DNA of 33,738 nt from Candidatus Hestiella sp. (GTDB lineage: Archaea; Thermoproteota; Thermoprotei_A; Sulfolobales; Acidilobaceae). The notes beneath the pieces are model-generated. The model saw nothing but the letters and a program-made list of their open reading frames with translations, made no database searches and was not told the DNA's origin. The stretch spans positions 1 to 33,738 of the forward strand of contig WALX01000110.1 in assembly GCA_015522625.1 (NCBI GenBank). The letters are read 5' to 3'. Positions 32,560-33,738 of this stretch are shown one piece after another (the stretch's first letter is position 1; each line of letters begins with the position of its first letter). A program made the translations under genes and the position numbers.

Positions 32560-33738
32560 TTATTTCCTTCTAAAACTAAATCCTAAAGTTATTGCAACCA
32601 ATATTAACGTTACTATTGTTACTCCTAGTATTGCCCAATATGAAGAACCACTCGTTATGGCGTGGGTTACCGTGCTCGTATATGTCTTGGTAAACGTTGT
32701 TGTTATTGGTATTATTGTCTTTGTTGTGGTTGTCTTTGTTGTGGTTGTTGTCTTTGTAGCGGTAACTGTGGTTGTTGCCGTTTTCGTTGTTGTTTTCGTT
32801 GTAGTGGAAGTGGTAGCTGTTGTGGTTGTCTTTGTTGTGGTTGTTGTCTTTGTAGTTGTGGTTGTGGATATGGGTTTTGTAGTCGTAGTAGTGGTTGTTG
32901 TGCTTGTAGTAGTGGTTGTAGACGGTAACGCTATTAATGTGTAGACATTAGGATTAAGGAATATGTTTTCATGCGTATACTTATATATCCTTAGGTAATA
33001 TTTACCGTTGAGGTTCTTAGGCAAAGTTATGCTGAAGTATCCATTCGAATTCGTCGTCACATTATACACCTTGACGATCTTACCTTTACTGCTTACTAAC
33101 TGCACATATACAATAACGTTAGGTGCGGGTGTTGTCACTTTAGAACCATCTGGCGTCTGCATTACTTGACCAATAAGCGTCTGCCCACCGTAAACGACCG
33201 AGGGGATACTAAACTTTAACGAATATATCATCGGTGTCATAAATACCACGCTTGGCAATGAGAGGTGGAAGTTTGGATTCCTTATGAGCACAGCACCACC
33301 AGAGGTCTTGCTGAAGCTTACTAGGATAAATGGCCCATCGCTTACGAAGGCATTTCCATATTTGTTAATGAAGTTTATCAGCAAATTGTACCCTTCCTTT
33401 GCCTGAGTTGGATTAACTAATTGTACTCCACTAAGGTTTTGCACTTCAAGCAAAGTCTTTGGTATGTAATCAGTAGCGGAGAGGTTCTTTAATGCCTGGA
33501 GCATGTTTGACACATCTGCAGGACTAACTATGCTCAACCAATCAATACCTTTCGATTGCGCGGTAGGCTTGTCCCAAGCCGCCAATCCCTTAGATACTAC
33601 TGCATTCATAGCTTTGTATTCTTGCCATGGATATAGAAAGGCTGGGCTGTGACCGCCTAATGGTAAGAAGTTACCTAGCAACGTCTCTGCTGCATTTAGT
33701 GGATCAAAGAACTTGACATCGCCCCATATCTCTATTGC
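32560..33738 (-). CDS. Membrane-anchored peptide-binding protein, C-terminal part
   Basis: The open frame runs past the right edge, so at least the N-terminus is missing; about 392 residues are seen. The first part (IEIWGDVKFFDPLNAAETLL, YGNAFVSDGPFILVSF) fits the C-terminal lobe of family 5 peptide-binding proteins. Then comes a beta-sandwich domain (GGQTLIGQV to NGYFSITLPKNLNGKYYLRIY), a Thr-rich linker of about 80 residues with Lys spacers, and a C-terminal transmembrane span (SSYWAILGVTIVTLILVAI). This arrangement anchors the binding protein outside the cell as in Sulfolobales. It heads the importer operon. Confidence 0.88.
   Translation of the reverse strand, partial: AIEIWGDVKFFDPLNAAETLLGNFLPLGGHSPAFLYPWQEYKAMNAVVSKGLAAWDKPTAQSKGIDWLSIVSPADVSNMLQALKNLSATDYIPKTLLEVQNLSGVQLVNPTQAKEGYNLLINFINKYGNAFVSDGPFILVSFSKTSGGAVLIRNPNFHLSLPSVVFMTPMIYSLKFSIPSVVYGGQTLIGQVMQTPDGSKVTTPAPNVIVYVQLVSSKGKIVKVYNVTTNSNGYFSITLPKNLNGKYYLRIYKYTHENIFLNPNVYTLIALPSTTTTTSTTTTTTTTKPISTTTTTKTTTTTKTTTTATTSTTTKTTTKTATTTVTATKTTTTTKTTTTKTIIPITTTFTKTYTSTVTHAITSGSSYWAILGVTIVTLILVAITLGFSFRRK
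32721..32855 (-). repeat. 38-bp direct repeat in the Thr-rich linker
   Basis: An exact 38-base segment occurs at 32722-32759 and again at 32818-32855, 96 bases (32 codons) apart, within a low-complexity stretch made almost only of G and T on the plus strand. It codes for Thr/Lys runs (TTKTTTT) of the binding-protein linker. Such tracts can expand or shrink by slippage or recombination in steps that keep the frame. Confidence 0.6.

Noticed and set aside
32657-32944. Plus-strand open frames of 88-95 codons over the Thr linker
   Set aside because: They are Val- or Cys/Gly-rich mirror images of the low-complexity linker, without start signals or family similarity.

Overview
The window reads as a chromosomal segment of a thermophilic archaeon, most likely a crenarchaeon (Thermoproteota, Sulfolobales/Acidilobales-like). 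The grounds are an archaeal Lsm protein, a tRNA-splicing endonuclease, archaeal-type inositol-phosphate synthase, a DhnA-type aldolase, an archaeal thiolase/DUF35 pair, a GPN-loop GTPase, QueC, very frequent AGG/AGA arginine codons, TTTAAA/TTATAA-type promoters, and a strong GGTG(A) ribosome-binding signal placed about 6 bases before ATG, GTG or TTG starts. The species cannot be named from the sequence alone.

Layout. 1-5.0 kb: a partial SDR oxidoreductase, a zinc alcohol dehydrogenase-like MDR, inositol-1-phosphate synthase, Lsm, a membrane protein (all minus strand), then an amidohydrolase on the plus strand. 5.1-10 kb: an SCP2 protein, the thiolase/DUF35 operon, a PfkB sugar kinase, a DhnA-type aldolase and a UbiX-like flavin prenyltransferase. 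10-11.7 kb: a minus-strand run of a PhoU-like protein, EndA and a Cys-rich protein. 11.8-14.5 kb: a decayed IS200/IS605 tnpB, then the sulfate-activation locus (APS kinase, ATP sulfurylase) with two small ribbon-helix-helix proteins that share a C-terminal ERLKxLGY tail. 14.5-17.2 kb: two secreted, sequon-rich, membrane-anchored proteins. 17.3-18.0 kb: a wrecked IS607 element. 18.1-22.4 kb: an M1 aminopeptidase and an S9 serine peptidase. 22.5-25.7 kb: an RHH/coiled-coil protein, a gene-free stretch with hairpins, and a two-gene LutAB-like Fe-S unit. 25.7-26.1 kb: a structured GC-rich stretch, then a GPN GTPase and QueC. 28-33.7 kb: a full Opp/Dpp-type peptide ABC transporter operon on the minus strand, whose binding protein runs off the right end.

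How it fits together. The importer and the two cytosolic peptidases suggest growth on peptides. Sat and CysC together would make PAPS from sulfate. Thiolase, DUF35, SCP2, the MDR and the SDR suggest acyl-CoA or isoprenoid/lipid chemistry, with inositol-phosphate synthase feeding archaeal inositol lipids. These links are inferred from family membership and proximity.

The most unusual features are several transposon relics of the TnpB families in different states of decay at gene-cluster borders, a GC-rich hairpin stretch before the GPN GTPase, and perfect palindromes around the Lsm and thiolase promoters. I found no CRISPR array, tRNA or rRNA gene. No single clear new system stands out; the RHH/sulfate locus and the structured stretch at 25.8-26.1 kb are the best leads.
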